A DNA stretch of 64,000 bases from Sphingobium psychrophilum (GCF_012927105.1 NZ_JABBFV010000010.1:1-64000), one strand, 5' to 3'. Counted from the stretch's first letter, positions 27,310 through 37,442 are shown. Numbers and translations are program-made. The notes: generated from the sequence alone by a model not told the origin.

Positions 27310-27756
27310 TTACCGCCGGAAACTCTCCGCCGCCGCGCAGGCCAGTGCGTCGGCGCGTTCATTTTCCGGGTGGCCGGCATGGCCCTTTACCCATTGCCAG
27401 GTCACCTGATGGGGCGCGATCGCCTTGACCAGCAGTTGCCAGATTTCGACATTCTTGACCGGCTTGTTGTCGGCGGTGCGCCAGCCGCGCTTCTGCCAAC
27501 CGAAAATCCATTTGGTGATGCCGTCCAGCACATATTTGCTGTCGGTGTAGATAGTCACCTTGCACGGCTTCTTCAGCATGTTCAGCGCTTCCACCGCGGC
27601 CATCATCTCCATGCGGTTGTTTGTCGTCTGCGCCTCGCCGCCGGAAATTTCCTTCTCTTTGTCGCCAAAGCGCAGCACCGCGCCCCAGCCGCCCGGACCA
27701 GGATTGCCCTTGCAGGCACCGTCGGTGAAGATGTCTATGGTGGGGAGGTCGGTCAT
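27310..27756 (-). CDS. rnhA: Ribonuclease HI
   Basis: 148-residue endonuclease cutting RNA in RNA-DNA hybrids. Catalytic acidic residues are in [14 protein letters not shown] (D), NNRMEMMA (E), YTDSKYV (D) and the final ERADALA (D). The length is normal. It is the last gene of the minus-strand ispH-thrB-rnhA string. Confidence 0.97.
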   Translation of the reverse strand: MTDLPTIDIFTDGACKGNPGPGGWGAVLRFGDKEKEISGGEAQTTNNRMEMMAAVEALNMLKKPCKVTIYTDSKYVLDGITKWIFGWQKRGWRTADNKPVKNVEIWQLLVKAIAPHQVTWQWVKGHAGHPENERADALACAAAESFRR

Positions 27757-27771
27757 ATATTCTCCTCCGCA

Positions 27772-27823
27772 CGGTTCGAGCGAAATCGAGAACCGCTTCT
27801 CGACTTCGCTCGAAGCGAACGGG
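27772..27823. repeat. Palindromic repeat, family A, copy 3
   Basis: Shortened left arm (CGGTTCGAGCGAAATCGAGAA) against a full right arm (TTCTCGACTTCGCTCGAAGC onward to GAACGGG), with a 3-4-nt loop. It occupies nearly the whole thrB-rnhA gap and is transcribed in that operon. Confidence 0.8.
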
Positions 27824-27836
27824 TGTTGGTGGGGGC

Positions 27837-28814
27837 TTAGGCGCCCAGCAAGGTCGCGGGTTCGGCCTGCGCATAGAAGTCCAGCCGGCGCAGATAGGCG
27901 AGCGGGTCTTTGCGCGTCACCAGCGCGTCGGCCGGTGTGTTGATCCAGTCATAGGCGCGGGTCAGCAGGAAGCGCAGCGCCGCACCGCGGCACAGGATCG
28001 GGAAGGCGGCGCATTCGGCGGCGCTCAACCCATGCGCTTGGCGGTAGCCTGCGCCGATCGCTGCGCCGCGCGCGCCGAACCAGATCGCGCCATCATTGCT
28101 GAAGCACCAGGCGCTGTGGGTGACGGCCAGGTCATAGGCGCGGATGTCGGTGCAGCTGAAATAAAAGTCGATGAGGCCCGTCACATCCTCGCCCAACATC
28201 AGCACATTGTCGGGGAAGAGATCGGCATGGATCACCGATCGCGGCAGGTCGGCGGGCCAATGCGCGTCCAGAAACGCCAGCTCCTGCGCGACGCGCGCGG
28301 CCAGGCCGGGCTGGATCTGGTCGAAATCGTCGCCGCATTTCGCCGCCAGATCGTGCCAGCCGGCGATGTCGAGCGCATTGCGTCGTTCGCTGGCAAAGCC
28401 CAGCGCCGCCCGGTGCAGTTCGCCCAGCGCCACGCCGGCGGCGCGCGCCTGTCCGGGGGTCGGTTCGGTGACGCTGATGCCGGTCAGAAATTCGATCAGG
28501 CAGGCGGGGCGGCCCGACAATTGCTGGAGCCGCTTGCCATCCCGATCGGCGATGAAGCGCGGCACCAGACAGCCGCGCGCGCCCAGATGGTCGAGCAGGT
28601 CCATGAAGAAGGGCAGGTCCGCCTCATCCACCCGCTTTTCGTAAAGCGTCAGGATATAGCGATGCCTCGTTCCATCCGCACCGGTGGTTTCCAGCAGATA
28701 ATTGCTGTTCTCCACCCCCTCGGCGATCCCCTTGGCCGACACCAGCCGACCGGCGTCGTAACGGGTGAGGAAGGCGTCGATCTCTTCGGCGGGAACATGG
28801 GTATAGACGGCCAT
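27837..28814 (-). CDS. thrB: Homoserine kinase (APH-fold type)
   Basis: 325-residue enzyme phosphorylating homoserine in threonine synthesis. It belongs to the aminoglycoside-phosphotransferase-like homoserine kinases of alphaproteobacteria, not the GHMP type. The catalytic loop is [13 protein letters not shown] and the metal-binding motif GLIDFYFSC. The N-terminus [12 protein letters not shown] is typical. It starts 3 nt after the ispH stop codon. Confidence 0.95.
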   Translation of the reverse strand: MAVYTHVPAEEIDAFLTRYDAGRLVSAKGIAEGVENSNYLLETTGADGTRHRYILTLYEKRVDEADLPFFMDLLDHLGARGCLVPRFIADRDGKRLQQLSGRPACLIEFLTGISVTEPTPGQARAAGVALGELHRAALGFASERRNALDIAGWHDLAAKCGDDFDQIQPGLAARVAQELAFLDAHWPADLPRSVIHADLFPDNVLMLGEDVTGLIDFYFSCTDIRAYDLAVTHSAWCFSNDGAIWFGARGAAIGAGYRQAHGLSAAECAAFPILCRGAALRFLLTRAYDWINTPADALVTRKDPLAYLRRLDFYAQAEPATLLGA

Positions 28815-28817
28815 GGT

Positions 28818-29777
28818 TCAGGCGGCTTCCAACCCGCGGGGCAGCTTGAAGGCGATCGTCTCGCGCGTGGTTTCCACCTGTTCCTCTTCGACCGTGAAGC
28901 GCTCCGCCAGCCGATCGACCACTTCGCGCACCAATATCTCCGGTGCGGAGGCACCCGCGGTCAGGCCCAGCGTCGTCACGCCGTCCAACCAGGCGAAGTC
29001 GATCTCCGATGCGCGCTGGATCAGCCGGGCGGGCGTGCCTTCGCGCTCCGCCACTTCCACCAGCCGCAGCGAGTTGGAACTGTTGGGCGCGCCGATGACG
29101 TAGAGCGCCTGGCAGCGGGCGGCGATCGCCTTCACCGCGGTCTGGCGGTTCGATGTCGCGTAGCAGATATCCTCGCCCTTGGGCGCTGCGATGGTGGGGA
29201 AACGGCGCTCCAGCGTCGCGACGATCGCGGCGGTATCGTCCACCGACAGCGTCGTCTGGGTCAGGAAGGCGAGATTGTCGGGGTCGGCGGCCGCGAAAGC
29301 CTCCGCATCCTCGACCGTTTCGATCAGGGTCATCGCGCCGTCGGGCACCTGGCCGAAGGTGCCGATCACTTCGGGATGCCCCTTATGTCCGATAAACAGG
29401 ATGTGGCGGCCGGCCTCCACCTGCCGCTCCGCCTGGCGATGGACCTTGCTGACCAGCGGGCAGGTGGCGTCGAGATAGTCCAGGCCGCGCTGCTCCGCCT
29501 TGGCCGGCACCGCCTTGGGCACGCCATGGGCGGAAAATACGACCGGCACGCCATCGGGCACCTGGTCCAGGCTTTCGACGAAGATCGCGCCCTTGGCCTT
29601 TAGCCCGTCCACGACATATTTGTTGTGGACGATTTCATGGCGGACATAGACCGGCGCGCCATATTTCTCGATCGCCTTTTCCACGATGATGATCGCGCGG
29701 TCGACCCCTGCGCAAAAGCCGCGCGGCGCGGCGATCAGGAGCTTCATCGGCGGGCGGGCGGAGGGCGCGTGCGTCAT
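28818..29777 (-). CDS. ispH: 4-hydroxy-3-methylbut-2-enyl diphosphate reductase
   Basis: 319-residue iron-sulfur enzyme for the last step of the MEP isoprenoid pathway, yielding IPP and DMAPP. The three cluster cysteines are in [20 protein letters not shown] and CYATSNRQ. Two starts are possible, ATG 29777 and ATG 29747. The first is preferred because relatives carry a short N-terminal extension before the conserved [11 protein letters not shown]-like motif. Confidence 0.95.
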   Translation of the reverse strand: MTHAPSARPPMKLLIAAPRGFCAGVDRAIIIVEKAIEKYGAPVYVRHEIVHNKYVVDGLKAKGAIFVESLDQVPDGVPVVFSAHGVPKAVPAKAEQRGLDYLDATCPLVSKVHRQAERQVEAGRHILFIGHKGHPEVIGTFGQVPDGAMTLIETVEDAEAFAAADPDNLAFLTQTTLSVDDTAAIVATLERRFPTIAAPKGEDICYATSNRQTAVKAIAARCQALYVIGAPNSSNSLRLVEVAEREGTPARLIQRASEIDFAWLDGVTTLGLTAGASAPEILVREVVDRLAERFTVEEEQVETTRETIAFKLPRGLEAA

Positions 29778-29803
29778 GCCTTGCCGCTTAGGCGAATGTG
29801 CGG

Positions 29804-29858
29804 CCGGAAGAAAGAGCCAACCGGCCAAAGGAAAGAGCGAACCGGAAGAAGGCGCGAA
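29804..29858. repeat. Purine-rich imperfect tandem repeat between ispH and a lipoprotein gene
   Basis: Three units, each starting CCGG and ending with an AGAGC/GCGC + AA motif (29804-29820, 29821-29841, 29842-29858; 17, 21 and 17 nt), are followed by a decayed fourth. They lie in the divergent promoter region. A protein-binding array or slipped-strand expansion are both possible. Confidence 0.55.
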
Positions 29859-29973
29859 CCCGAAAGCCGCGTCCTTATATGTGGAAAGGATGGGCGGTTG
29901 CGTGGCGGGCGGCGGATGGATAAGGAAGCGCAAAGCTTTTGGTCTGTGGGGCCATGCGAAGGAATATCTGCCT

Positions 29974-30612
29974 GTGAAAGTGTCTCATATCGCCGTGACT
30001 GCCATGCTGGCCCTCGCTCTGGCGGGCTGTTCGCGCCGGGGCGAGATCGACGCGACCGGCGGCATCGTCGCGGTGCGTTCGGCCTGCCCGACAGCGGCGA
30101 TTCCCGCGCAGACCGGCGATATCACCCTGTTTACCGCGCCCGGCCGCACCGATGCCGCAGCGATCGACGTGGTGGCGGAGATCACCAACCTGCGTTCGAC
30201 CTGCGCGGATGGGGAGCAATTCTATACCGAGGCGACCTTCACCGTGAATGCGCGGCGCAGCGACGCCAGCGCGGCGCGGCAGGTAACCTTGCCCTATTTC
30301 TCCGCTGTTGTGCAGGCCGGCACCAATGTCGTCGCCAAGCGCGTGGGCCAGGTGACGCTGAACTTCGCGGCGGGCGACTATCGCGCCAGCGCGCAGGGCA
30401 AGGCCGGCTCCTATGTGAACAAGTCGGCCGCGACGCTGCCCGCCGATATCCAGACCAAGATCACGCAGAAGCGCAAGGCAGGCGACGCCGACGCCGCGAT
30501 CGATCCCTTCGCCCAGCCCGACGTCAAGGCGGCATTGCAGCGAACCAGCTTCGAGTTGCTCGTGGGTTTCAACCTGACCCAGGATCAGCTCCGATATAAC
30601 GCGACCCGTTAA
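29974..30612 (+). CDS. Putative lipoprotein of unknown function
   Basis: 212-residue protein with a lipoprotein signal: [19 protein letters not shown], with the acceptor cysteine about residue 19. The remainder is a soluble, mostly beta-rich domain with two further cysteines (about 35 and 70) and a lysine-rich segment near residue 165. I do not recognise a named domain. The GTG at 29974 is chosen because an AAGGAA site precedes it and the signal peptide starts there; longer frames to 29686 lack a signal. The long palindrome and T-run downstream probably end its message. Confidence 0.78.
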   Translation: MKVSHIAVTAMLALALAGCSRRGEIDATGGIVAVRSACPTAAIPAQTGDITLFTAPGRTDAAAIDVVAEITNLRSTCADGEQFYTEATFTVNARRSDASAARQVTLPYFSAVVQAGTNVVAKRVGQVTLNFAAGDYRASAQGKAGSYVNKSAATLPADIQTKITQKRKAGDADAAIDPFAQPDVKAALQRTSFELLVGFNLTQDQLRYNATR

Positions 30613-30637
30613 GAGCTTCTCGCAGTTTACCTATCCT

Positions 30638-30790
30638 CCGTTCTTGCTGAGTAGGGACTGAGCGAAGCCGAAGGCCCGTATCGAAGCATCACATTTATCC
30701 AGATCCTTCTATCCAGATCCTTCGATACGCCATTTGCCCTTCGGTCGTCTTCGACTCCGACTTCGCTCAATGGCTACTCAGGACGAACGG
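30638..30790. repeat. Long composite palindrome, family B-like, copy 2
   Basis: Outer ends CCGTTC and GAACGG enclose imperfectly matching arms over 153 nt, including TTCGATACG opposite CGTATCGAA and CTACTCA opposite TGAGTAG. The centre holds a direct repeat, ATCCAGATCCTTC, at 30697-30709 and 30711-30723. TATTTTTTTG follows at once, so the element can act as a terminator between the lipoprotein gene and argS. Confidence 0.75.
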
Positions 30791-30817
30791 TATTTTTTTG
30801 TGATGCAGGATCGTTCG

Positions 30818-32542
30818 ATGTCCCTTTACACCCGTTTCACCGCCCATCTCGACGCCGTGCTGGACGCGCTGGAGGCTGAGGGCACATTGCCCGCCGGTCT
30901 TAACCGCAAGCCGGTGACCGTGGAGCCGCCGCGCGACCCCAGCCATGGCGACCTGGCCACCAATGCCGCAATGGTCCTGGCCAAGCCCGCGGGCACCAAT
31001 CCGCGCGCGCTGGCTGACGCGATCGTGACCAAGCTACAGGCGCTCGATGAGGTCGAAAGCGCCGCCATCGCCGGTCCCGGCTTCATCAACCTGACCTTGA
31101 CCGATCCGACCTGGCGCGCGGAACTGGCCGCAATTCATGCGGATGCCGATGATTATGGCCAGTCCGGTATCGGCCAGGGCGTGACTGTCAATGTCGAATA
31201 TGTCTCCGCCAACCCGACCGGTCCCATGCATATGGGCCATTGCCGGGGCGCGGTGGTGGGTGACGCGCTCGCCACGCTGCTGGAATATGCCGGGCATAAG
31301 GTGACCCGCGAATATTATATCAATGACGCGGGCGGTCAGGTGGATGTCCTCGCCCGCTCCGCCCATATCCGCTATCGCGAGGCGCTGGGCGAGGATGTGA
31401 CCATCCCCGAAGGCCTGTATCCGGGCGACTATCTGGTGCCGGTGGGTCAGGCGCTGGCCGCCGAATATGGCGACAAGTTCGTCGGCGCGCCGGAGAGCGA
31501 CTGGCTCGTTACCTTCCGGAGCTTCGCCGTGGCGCAGATGATGGACCTGATCCGCGCCGACCTGGCCCTGCTGGGCATCCATCACGACATTTTCTCGTCA
31601 GAGGCGGAATTGCAGGCGGCGGGCAAGCCGGAGCAGGCCGAAGCCTGGCTGCGCGCGCATGACCTGGTCTATGACGGCGTGCTGGAAGCGCCCAAGGGCG
31701 AATTGCCCGACGATTGGGAGCCAGTCGAACTACCGCTGTTCCGCTCCACAAAATTTGGCGACGATCAGGATCGGCCAATCAAGAAGTCGAACGGGTCTTG
31801 GACCTATTTCGGCGCCGACATGGCCTATCACTACCAGAAGGCACAGTCCGCCGACCAGTTGATCGACATATGGGGCGCGGACCATGCCGGCACGGTCAAG
31901 CGCATCCAGGCCGCCGTCGCCGCGCTGACGGAGGGTAAGGCGCGGTTCGACGTCAAGCTGATCCAGATGGTCCGCCTGCTGCGCGATGGCGAGCCCGTGA
32001 AGATGTCCAAGCGCGCGGGCAATTTCGTGACGCTGGCCGATGTGGTGCAGGAAGTGGGCAAGGATGTCGTCCGTTTCACCATGCTGACGCGCAAGGCCGA
32101 CGCCCAGATGGATTTCGACTTTGCCAAGGTGGTGGAGGCGTCGAAGGACAATCCGGTCTTCTACGTCCAGTACGCCCATGCGCGGATTGCCTCGCTCGGA
32201 CGACGGGCGGAGGAGGCGGGGATCGTCCTGCCCGCGCCCGACCTGTCCCTTCTTGGGACGGCGGAGTTGGCCATCGTCAAGCTCGCCGCCCAGTTCCCGC
32301 GGGTGGTGGAAGGGTCTGCTTTGGCCCGCGAGCCGCACCGGGTTGCCTTCTATCTCAATGACTTGGCTTCCGCCTTCCACGGCTGGTGGAACATGGGCAA
32401 TGACGATCCGCGCGCCCGCGTCATCCTTGCCGACGATCCGGCGCTGACCGCCACGCGCCTTTTCCTGGCGCAAGGAATAGGGCAGATTATCCGCAACGGC
32501 CTCGCCCTGATGGGCGTTGCGGCCCTGACGGAAATGCAGTGA
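30818..32542 (+). CDS. argS: Arginyl-tRNA synthetase
   Basis: 574-residue class I synthetase charging tRNA-Arg. The N-terminal ArgRS recognition domain is followed by the HIGH-type motif (GPMHMGHCRG) and KMSK motif (KMSKRAGNFVT), then the all-helical anticodon-binding domain with the DALR region. The start MSLYTRFTAHLDA matches the family; in-frame starts further back lie within the palindrome. It opens an operon-like series ending in tatC. Confidence 0.96.
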   Translation: MSLYTRFTAHLDAVLDALEAEGTLPAGLNRKPVTVEPPRDPSHGDLATNAAMVLAKPAGTNPRALADAIVTKLQALDEVESAAIAGPGFINLTLTDPTWRAELAAIHADADDYGQSGIGQGVTVNVEYVSANPTGPMHMGHCRGAVVGDALATLLEYAGHKVTREYYINDAGGQVDVLARSAHIRYREALGEDVTIPEGLYPGDYLVPVGQALAAEYGDKFVGAPESDWLVTFRSFAVAQMMDLIRADLALLGIHHDIFSSEAELQAAGKPEQAEAWLRAHDLVYDGVLEAPKGELPDDWEPVELPLFRSTKFGDDQDRPIKKSNGSWTYFGADMAYHYQKAQSADQLIDIWGADHAGTVKRIQAAVAALTEGKARFDVKLIQMVRLLRDGEPVKMSKRAGNFVTLADVVQEVGKDVVRFTMLTRKADAQMDFDFAKVVEASKDNPVFYVQYAHARIASLGRRAEEAGIVLPAPDLSLLGTAELAIVKLAAQFPRVVEGSALAREPHRVAFYLNDLASAFHGWWNMGNDDPRARVILADDPALTATRLFLAQGIGQIIRNGLALMGVAALTEMQ

Positions 32543-32552
32543 GGCGCTGGAA

Positions 32553-33275
32553 ATGAGCGATTATGCGCGTGGGCGACTGGATCTGGACGATGAAGATCGT
32601 CTGCCGTGGCTGGAGCCGGCGATCGACGATGACGGTGACGAGCCGATCTCGCCGCTGCGGCTGCTCGGCCTGATCCTGCTGGGCCTCGCGCTGATCGGCG
32701 CAGTGGTTGCGGGGGTGTGGTGGGTACAGAACCGTAACGGCGCGGGTGGCGCTGGCGAGGGGCAGTTGATCGCCGCGCCGCCGCAGGATTACAAGATCGC
32801 CGCTAACGAAGCCGACGCCAAGAAGTTCGCCGGCGAAGGCGACTCCAGCTTCGCCGCCAGCGAAGGCGTGCTGCGCGATGGCCGGATCGATCCCAGCCGC
32901 GTGCCCGAAGCGCCGATCGCCAAGACCGCGCCGGCACCCGCAGCCCCGGCACCCGCTGCGCCGAACAAGCCCGCCGCCAGCGTCACGGCGCGCGTTACCG
33001 ATGAAACCGGAGTGCGCCAGGCTGAAACGCCAAAGGCCGCCGCCGGTGGCGCGATGATCCAGCTTGGTGCCTATGGCAGCGCGTCGGGGGCCAAGGACGC
33101 CTGGACCAAGCTGTCCAAGCGTTTCGCCTATCTCGCCCCGCTCGCCATGACGGTCGAACCGGCGCAGGTCGGAGGCGGCACCGTCTATCGCCTGCGCGCG
33201 AGCGCGGGCGGCCAGGCAAGCATGATCTGCGGCAAGCTGAAGGTCGCGGGCGAAAGCTGCCTGGTGGTCAATTAA
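32553..33275 (+). CDS. SPOR domain-containing protein
   Basis: 240-residue bitopic membrane protein: acidic cytoplasmic N-terminus (1-35), membrane helix (about 37-57), Ala/Pro-rich periplasmic linker (about 95-145), and C-terminal SPOR domain (about 160-240) that binds denuded glycan strands at the septum. It starts 10 nt after argS. Its place before nagZ and scpAB fits a cell-envelope role. Confidence 0.88.
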   Translation: MSDYARGRLDLDDEDRLPWLEPAIDDDGDEPISPLRLLGLILLGLALIGAVVAGVWWVQNRNGAGGAGEGQLIAAPPQDYKIAANEADAKKFAGEGDSSFAASEGVLRDGRIDPSRVPEAPIAKTAPAPAAPAPAAPNKPAASVTARVTDETGVRQAETPKAAAGGAMIQLGAYGSASGAKDAWTKLSKRFAYLAPLAMTVEPAQVGGGTVYRLRASAGGQASMICGKLKVAGESCLVVN

Positions 33276-33339
33276 AGGGGGAAGGGCGCGCTGCTCTTCT
33301 CCTTCGACAATGTCGTTCCGCCCCGCTAGTCTCATGGTC

Positions 33340-34353
33340 ATGAAACCCGTCATCTTCGGTCTGTCCGGCGAAACCCTGACCGGCGACGAGCGCGCCTTCT
33401 TTGCAGAGGCGCAGCCCGCCGGATACATCCTGTTCAAACGCAATATCGCCGACCGGGCGCAGTTGCGCGCGCTGACCGACGATCTGCGCAGCCTGCATGG
33501 CCGCGACGACCTGCTCATCATGATCGACCAGGAAGGCGGCCGGGTGGCGCGGATGCAGGCACCGGTCTGGCCCAGCTTCCCGGCGGGCGCGCAGTTCGAC
33601 CGGCTCTATGACCTTGCCCCGTCCAGCGCGATCGCCGCCGCGCGCGCCAATGCCCGCGCCATCGCACTGACTCTCGCGGAAGTCGGCATTACCGTCGATG
33701 CGCTGCCGCTGCTCGACGTGCGGCAGGACGGCGCGAGCGACATTATGGGCGACCGCACGCTGGGTGCCGACCCGATGCGCGTCGCGGCGCTGGGCCGCGC
33801 CACGCTGGAGGGACTGGCCGAAGGCGGCGTGGTCGGCATCGTCAAACATATGCCGGGCCATGGCCGGGCGATGGTCGACAGCCATCTGGCCCTGCCGGTG
33901 GTGACCGCCAATCTCAACGCGCTGGAAACCGACCTGGCGCCGTTCCGCACGCTCAACCAGGCGCCGATCGGGATGACCGCCCATGTCGTCTATACCGAAT
34001 GGGATGCACAGCACCCGGCCAGCCTCTCGCCGACCATCATCGGGGAGATCATCCGGCAGCGGATCGGCTTCAACGGGCTGCTGATGTCTGACGATTTGGA
34101 CATGAAGGCGCTCAAGGGCAGCATCCCCGACCTCGCGGCCGGCGTGGTCGCGGCGGGATGCGATCTGGCGCTCAACTGCTGGGGCAAGATGGACGATATG
34201 GTCGGGATCGCAGACCTGTTGCCTGAGATTACGGACAAGGCGCGGGCGCGGCTCGACCGGGCGATGGCATCGGTGACGCGGGGGACGGACCAGCCACCGA
34301 TCGGGGAATTGCTGGCGACGCGGGATATGCTGCTGGGGCTGGTGGCGGCCTGA
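33340..34353 (+). CDS. nagZ: Beta-N-acetylglucosaminidase NagZ
   Basis: 337-residue glycoside hydrolase family 3 enzyme of peptidoglycan recycling, removing GlcNAc from anhydro-muropeptides in the cytoplasm. The signature KHMPGHGRAMVDSHLALP and the catalytic aspartate in LMSDDLDMKAL are intact. The start MKPVIFGLSG is typical; the frame is open to ATG 33310. Confidence 0.94.
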   Translation: MKPVIFGLSGETLTGDERAFFAEAQPAGYILFKRNIADRAQLRALTDDLRSLHGRDDLLIMIDQEGGRVARMQAPVWPSFPAGAQFDRLYDLAPSSAIAAARANARAIALTLAEVGITVDALPLLDVRQDGASDIMGDRTLGADPMRVAALGRATLEGLAEGGVVGIVKHMPGHGRAMVDSHLALPVVTANLNALETDLAPFRTLNQAPIGMTAHVVYTEWDAQHPASLSPTIIGEIIRQRIGFNGLLMSDDLDMKALKGSIPDLAAGVVAAGCDLALNCWGKMDDMVGIADLLPEITDKARARLDRAMASVTRGTDQPPIGELLATRDMLLGLVAA

Positions 34354-34355
34354 AA

Positions 34356-35132
34356 GTGGACGATCTCTTTATTGCCCCCGCCATTCCCAGCCCAGAAACG
34401 CTCACCGTCAGCTTCGAGGCGTGGGAAGGGCCGCTCGACCTGCTGCTCAGCCTGGCGCGGACGCAGAAGGTGGATCTGCGCGAAATTTCCATTCTGGCGC
34501 TGACCGAACAATATCTGGACTTCATCGATGGCGCGCGGGAATTGCGGTTGGAACTGGCGGCGGACTATCTGGTGATGGCGGCCTGGCTCGCTTATCTGAA
34601 ATCCTCGTTGCTGCTGCCGCGGCAGGAACAGGCCGATCCCAGCCCCGAAGATTTGGCGCTGCGACTGCAATTACGGCTCCAGCGGCTGCACGCCATGCGC
34701 GACGCCGCCGCCCGGCTGATGGCGCGCGACCGGGTCGGACGCGATGTCTTCGCCCGGCGCAAGCCGGAAGGGCTGCGGCTGGTCAAGAAGGCGCTATGGC
34801 GCGCCAGCCTCTATGACCTGATCCAGTCCTACGGCCAGATTCGCGCCCGCACCCAGCCGGCTGTCCACATCATCGCGGTGCGCCCGGTGATGACGCTGGA
34901 CGAGGCGATCCAGCGGGTCGGTTCGCTGGTGGGCGCGGCGCTCGACTGGACCCGGCTCGAATCCTTCCTGCCGCCCGATCTCGACGCGCCCAAGGCGAAG
35001 TCGGCGCTCGCCAGCAGCTTCGTCGCGGCGCTGGAACTGGCGCGGCAGGGGCGGCTGGAGATGCAGCAGGACGGCATTTTCGCACCGCTCTATCTGCGCG
35101 CCGCGCCGCCGAATCAGGAAGCCGTGGCATGA
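34356..35132 (+). CDS. scpA: Segregation and condensation protein A
   Basis: 258-residue kleisin linking SMC heads with ScpB in the condensin complex. The N-terminal half contains the SMC-neck-binding stretch (FEAWEGPLDLLLSLA...KVDLREIS), and the C-terminal winged helix is present. It starts with GTG 2 nt after nagZ and overlaps scpB by 4 nt. Confidence 0.94.
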   Translation: MDDLFIAPAIPSPETLTVSFEAWEGPLDLLLSLARTQKVDLREISILALTEQYLDFIDGARELRLELAADYLVMAAWLAYLKSSLLLPRQEQADPSPEDLALRLQLRLQRLHAMRDAAARLMARDRVGRDVFARRKPEGLRLVKKALWRASLYDLIQSYGQIRARTQPAVHIIAVRPVMTLDEAIQRVGSLVGAALDWTRLESFLPPDLDAPKAKSALASSFVAALELARQGRLEMQQDGIFAPLYLRAAPPNQEAVA

Positions 35133-35722
35133 CCCCCGAACCCGACGATTTCCTGCGCGCGGTGGAGGCCGCCCTGTTCGTGGCGGAAACGCCGCTGACG
35201 CCCGCCGACATCAAATTGCATGTCGGGGAAGGCGGTGATCTTCCCGCAGCGCTTGGCGCGCTGGCCGATCATTATGCCGGGCGCGGGGTCAATCTGGTCG
35301 AACGGGGCGGGCGCTGGCATTTTCAGACCGCGCCCGACCTGGCCCATATCCTGCGCCGCGAAAAGGACGAGCCGCGCAAATTGTCGCGCGCGGCGATGGA
35401 GACGCTGGCGATCATTGCCTATCATGAGCCGGTAAGCCGCGCGGAAATCGAGGCGATCCGCGGGGTTCAGGTGGCCAAGGGCACGCTCGACGTGCTGATG
35501 GAAGCGGGCTGGGTGCGCCCTGCCGGACGACGCGAAGTGCCCGGTCGCCCTCTTATCTATGCGACGACCGTAGATTTTCTGTCACATTTCGGGCTTAGCA
35601 GCCGGCGCGACCTTCCGGGCGTGGACGATCTGCGCGCCGCGGGCCTGCTCGACCCGGTCGATTTGGCGCTGGAGGGTCTGGGCGGTCAATCCGTTGTGGA
35701 AAATGACGATGAAGACGCCTAG
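35129..35722 (+). CDS. scpB: Segregation and condensation protein B
   Basis: 197-residue dimeric winged-helix protein that binds the ScpA linker. Tandem winged helices are visible; the second includes ETLAIIAYHEPVSRAEIEAIRG and GRPLIYATT. The ATGA overlap with scpA points to coupled translation. Confidence 0.94.
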   Translation: MTPEPDDFLRAVEAALFVAETPLTPADIKLHVGEGGDLPAALGALADHYAGRGVNLVERGGRWHFQTAPDLAHILRREKDEPRKLSRAAMETLAIIAYHEPVSRAEIEAIRGVQVAKGTLDVLMEAGWVRPAGRREVPGRPLIYATTVDFLSHFGLSSRRDLPGVDDLRAAGLLDPVDLALEGLGGQSVVENDDEDA

Positions 35723-35750
35723 ATAGGCCTTCTACTAGGAGTATTGAAAA

Positions 35751-35999
35751 ATGGGTTCCTTTTCGCTGATGCACTGGGTCATCGTGCTCCTGGTCGTCAT
35801 GCTGCTGTTCGGCGGCGGCCGTATTTCTGGCCTGATGGGTGACGTGGCCAAGGGCATCAAGAGCTTCAAGAAGGGCATGGCCGACGATAGCGACGACGAC
35901 GCGACCCCGGCCAAGCCCGCGACGCGCCTGGAAGGGCATCGCGTGCCGGAGCAGGACGCGCCGACCCCCAGCGCGACCGAAGAAAAGACCAAGGCCTGA
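35751..35999 (+). CDS. tatA: Sec-independent translocase subunit TatA
   Basis: 82-residue protein: one N-terminal membrane helix (about 6-21), the FGGGR hinge, an amphipathic helix ([19 protein letters not shown]) and an acidic tail. TatA forms the pore for folded proteins carrying twin-arginine signals. First of tatA-tatB-tatC. Confidence 0.95.
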   Translation: MGSFSLMHWVIVLLVVMLLFGGGRISGLMGDVAKGIKSFKKGMADDSDDDATPAKPATRLEGHRVPEQDAPTPSATEEKTKA

Positions 36000-36026
36000 T
36001 CCTCTAGCGCAGGCCGGTAGTCCCGC

Positions 36027-36488
36027 ATGTTTGGTATCGATTCGTCCGAATTTCTGGTGATCGTGATCATAGCCGTGATCGTGATCGGGCCGAAGGATTT
36101 GCCGCGCGCCTTGTACAAGGTGGGGCAGATCGTCGGCAAGGCGCAGGGCATGGCCCGGCACTTCCGCACCGGCATCGACGCGATGGTGCGCGAAGTGGAG
36201 CTGGAAGAGCTGGAAAAGAAATGGGCGGCGCAGAACAAGCGGATCATGGACGAGCATCCACCCGAAGTCGCGGCGACCGAAGCGCTGCCCGCGCCGGGCG
36301 AATCCGCGACGTCCGAATCCGCTGCGGAGGGTATACCGCCCTATATGGCCGAAGCACCGGCGGAAAAGCCGCCTTTCATTGCCGAATCGGCGCCTGTCGC
36401 GCCCCCCGCGGCGGACGGCCCGCCCTATGTCGCAGAGGCATCTGCCGAGCCTGTCGCGCAGCCACGCAAGGGTGATGCAGCGGCATGA
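36027..36488 (+). CDS. tatB: Sec-independent translocase subunit TatB
   Basis: 153-residue protein with the TatB N-terminus ([20 protein letters not shown], then the GPKDLPR hinge), a long amphipathic helix (about 30-75) and a low-complexity Pro/Ala/Glu tail containing three partly repeated PPYxAE/PPFIAE units. TatB with TatC receives twin-arginine precursors. Overlaps tatC by 4 nt. Confidence 0.94.
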   Translation: MFGIDSSEFLVIVIIAVIVIGPKDLPRALYKVGQIVGKAQGMARHFRTGIDAMVREVELEELEKKWAAQNKRIMDEHPPEVAATEALPAPGESATSESAAEGIPPYMAEAPAEKPPFIAESAPVAPPAADGPPYVAEASAEPVAQPRKGDAAA

Positions 36489-37264
36489 TCGGGGATATTG
36501 ACGACAGCAAGGCACCCTTGCTCGACCATCTTATCGAACTGCGCGGCCGTTTGCTCAAATGCGTCTATGCGCTGGTAGCGACCGGGGCGATCTGCTTCTA
36601 TTTTTCCGAGCAGCTTTTCACGATCCTGGTCCATCCGCTCAAGGAAGCTTTTGGCGATGGCGGCGGCAAGCTGGTCTATACCAAGCTGTACGAAGCCTTC
36701 TTCGTTCAGGTGAAGATCGCCTTTTTCGGCGCTTTCTGCCTGTCCTTCCCGATCATCGCCAACCAGCTCTGGGCCTTTGTGGCACCAGGCCTCTATGCCA
36801 AGGAAAAGAAGGCGCTGCTGCCCTTCATCCTGGCCACCCCCTTCCTGTTCGCGCTTGGCGCCAGCCTTGCCTATTTTGTGGTCATGCCGATGGCTTTCCA
36901 CTTCTTTCTGGAATTTCAGGGGAATAGCAGCGGCTTGCAAGTGGAGGCGCTGCCCAGCGCGGACGCCTATCTCGGCCTCGTCATGCAATTCATCCTGGCC
37001 TTCGGCATCAGCTTCCTGATGCCGGTGCTGCTGATGCTGCTCAACCGCGCCGGCTTCGTCACGCGGGCGCAGTTGATCGGGATGCGGCGTTATATGATCG
37101 TCGCGGCCTTCATCCTGGCGGCCGTGCTGACCCCGCCCGATGTGGTGTCGCAACTGATGCTCGCGATCCCGCTGTTGCTGCTCTACGAAATCACCATCGT
37201 CGCGATCTGGTTCACCGACCGCCGGGCGGCCAAGCAAGAGGCGGCGGAAGAGGCTTCGGCGTAA
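36485..37264 (+). CDS. tatC: Sec-independent translocase subunit TatC
   Basis: 259-residue inner-membrane protein with six predicted membrane helices. The cytoplasmic N-terminus carries [14 protein letters not shown] and the first periplasmic loop the conserved FxxP-like region. It recognises the twin-arginine signal. It is the last gene of the argS-tatC string; a palindromic repeat follows. Confidence 0.95.
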   Translation: MIGDIDDSKAPLLDHLIELRGRLLKCVYALVATGAICFYFSEQLFTILVHPLKEAFGDGGGKLVYTKLYEAFFVQVKIAFFGAFCLSFPIIANQLWAFVAPGLYAKEKKALLPFILATPFLFALGASLAYFVVMPMAFHFFLEFQGNSSGLQVEALPSADAYLGLVMQFILAFGISFLMPVLLMLLNRAGFVTRAQLIGMRRYMIVAAFILAAVLTPPDVVSQLMLAIPLLLLYEITIVAIWFTDRRAAKQEAAEEASA

Positions 37265-37327
37265 CTGGCGCTGGGTTTTCTGCCATTCCGCTTTTCACCG
37301 GACTTCACTTTAACAACCAGGAAAATC

Positions 37328-37442
37328 CCGTCACCCCAGCGAAGGCTGGGGTCTCGCGCGGGAGCACGCAGCGGTCGAAATGAGCGCTTACCCACACGTA
37401 GCGCGCCGTCGCCTGAGACCCCAGCCTTCGCTGGGGTGACGG
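37328..37442. repeat. Palindromic repeat, family C (nested palindromes)
   Basis: Two 28-bp arms (37328-37355 and 37415-37442) are perfect reverse complements, 59 nt apart. Each arm itself contains the smaller palindrome CCCCAGC-GAAG-GCTGGGG. The element can fold either into two small hairpins or into one long cruciform. It lies between tatC and the entericidin-like gene, which converge, and no gene is seen in the surrounding 300 bases. Confidence 0.85.
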
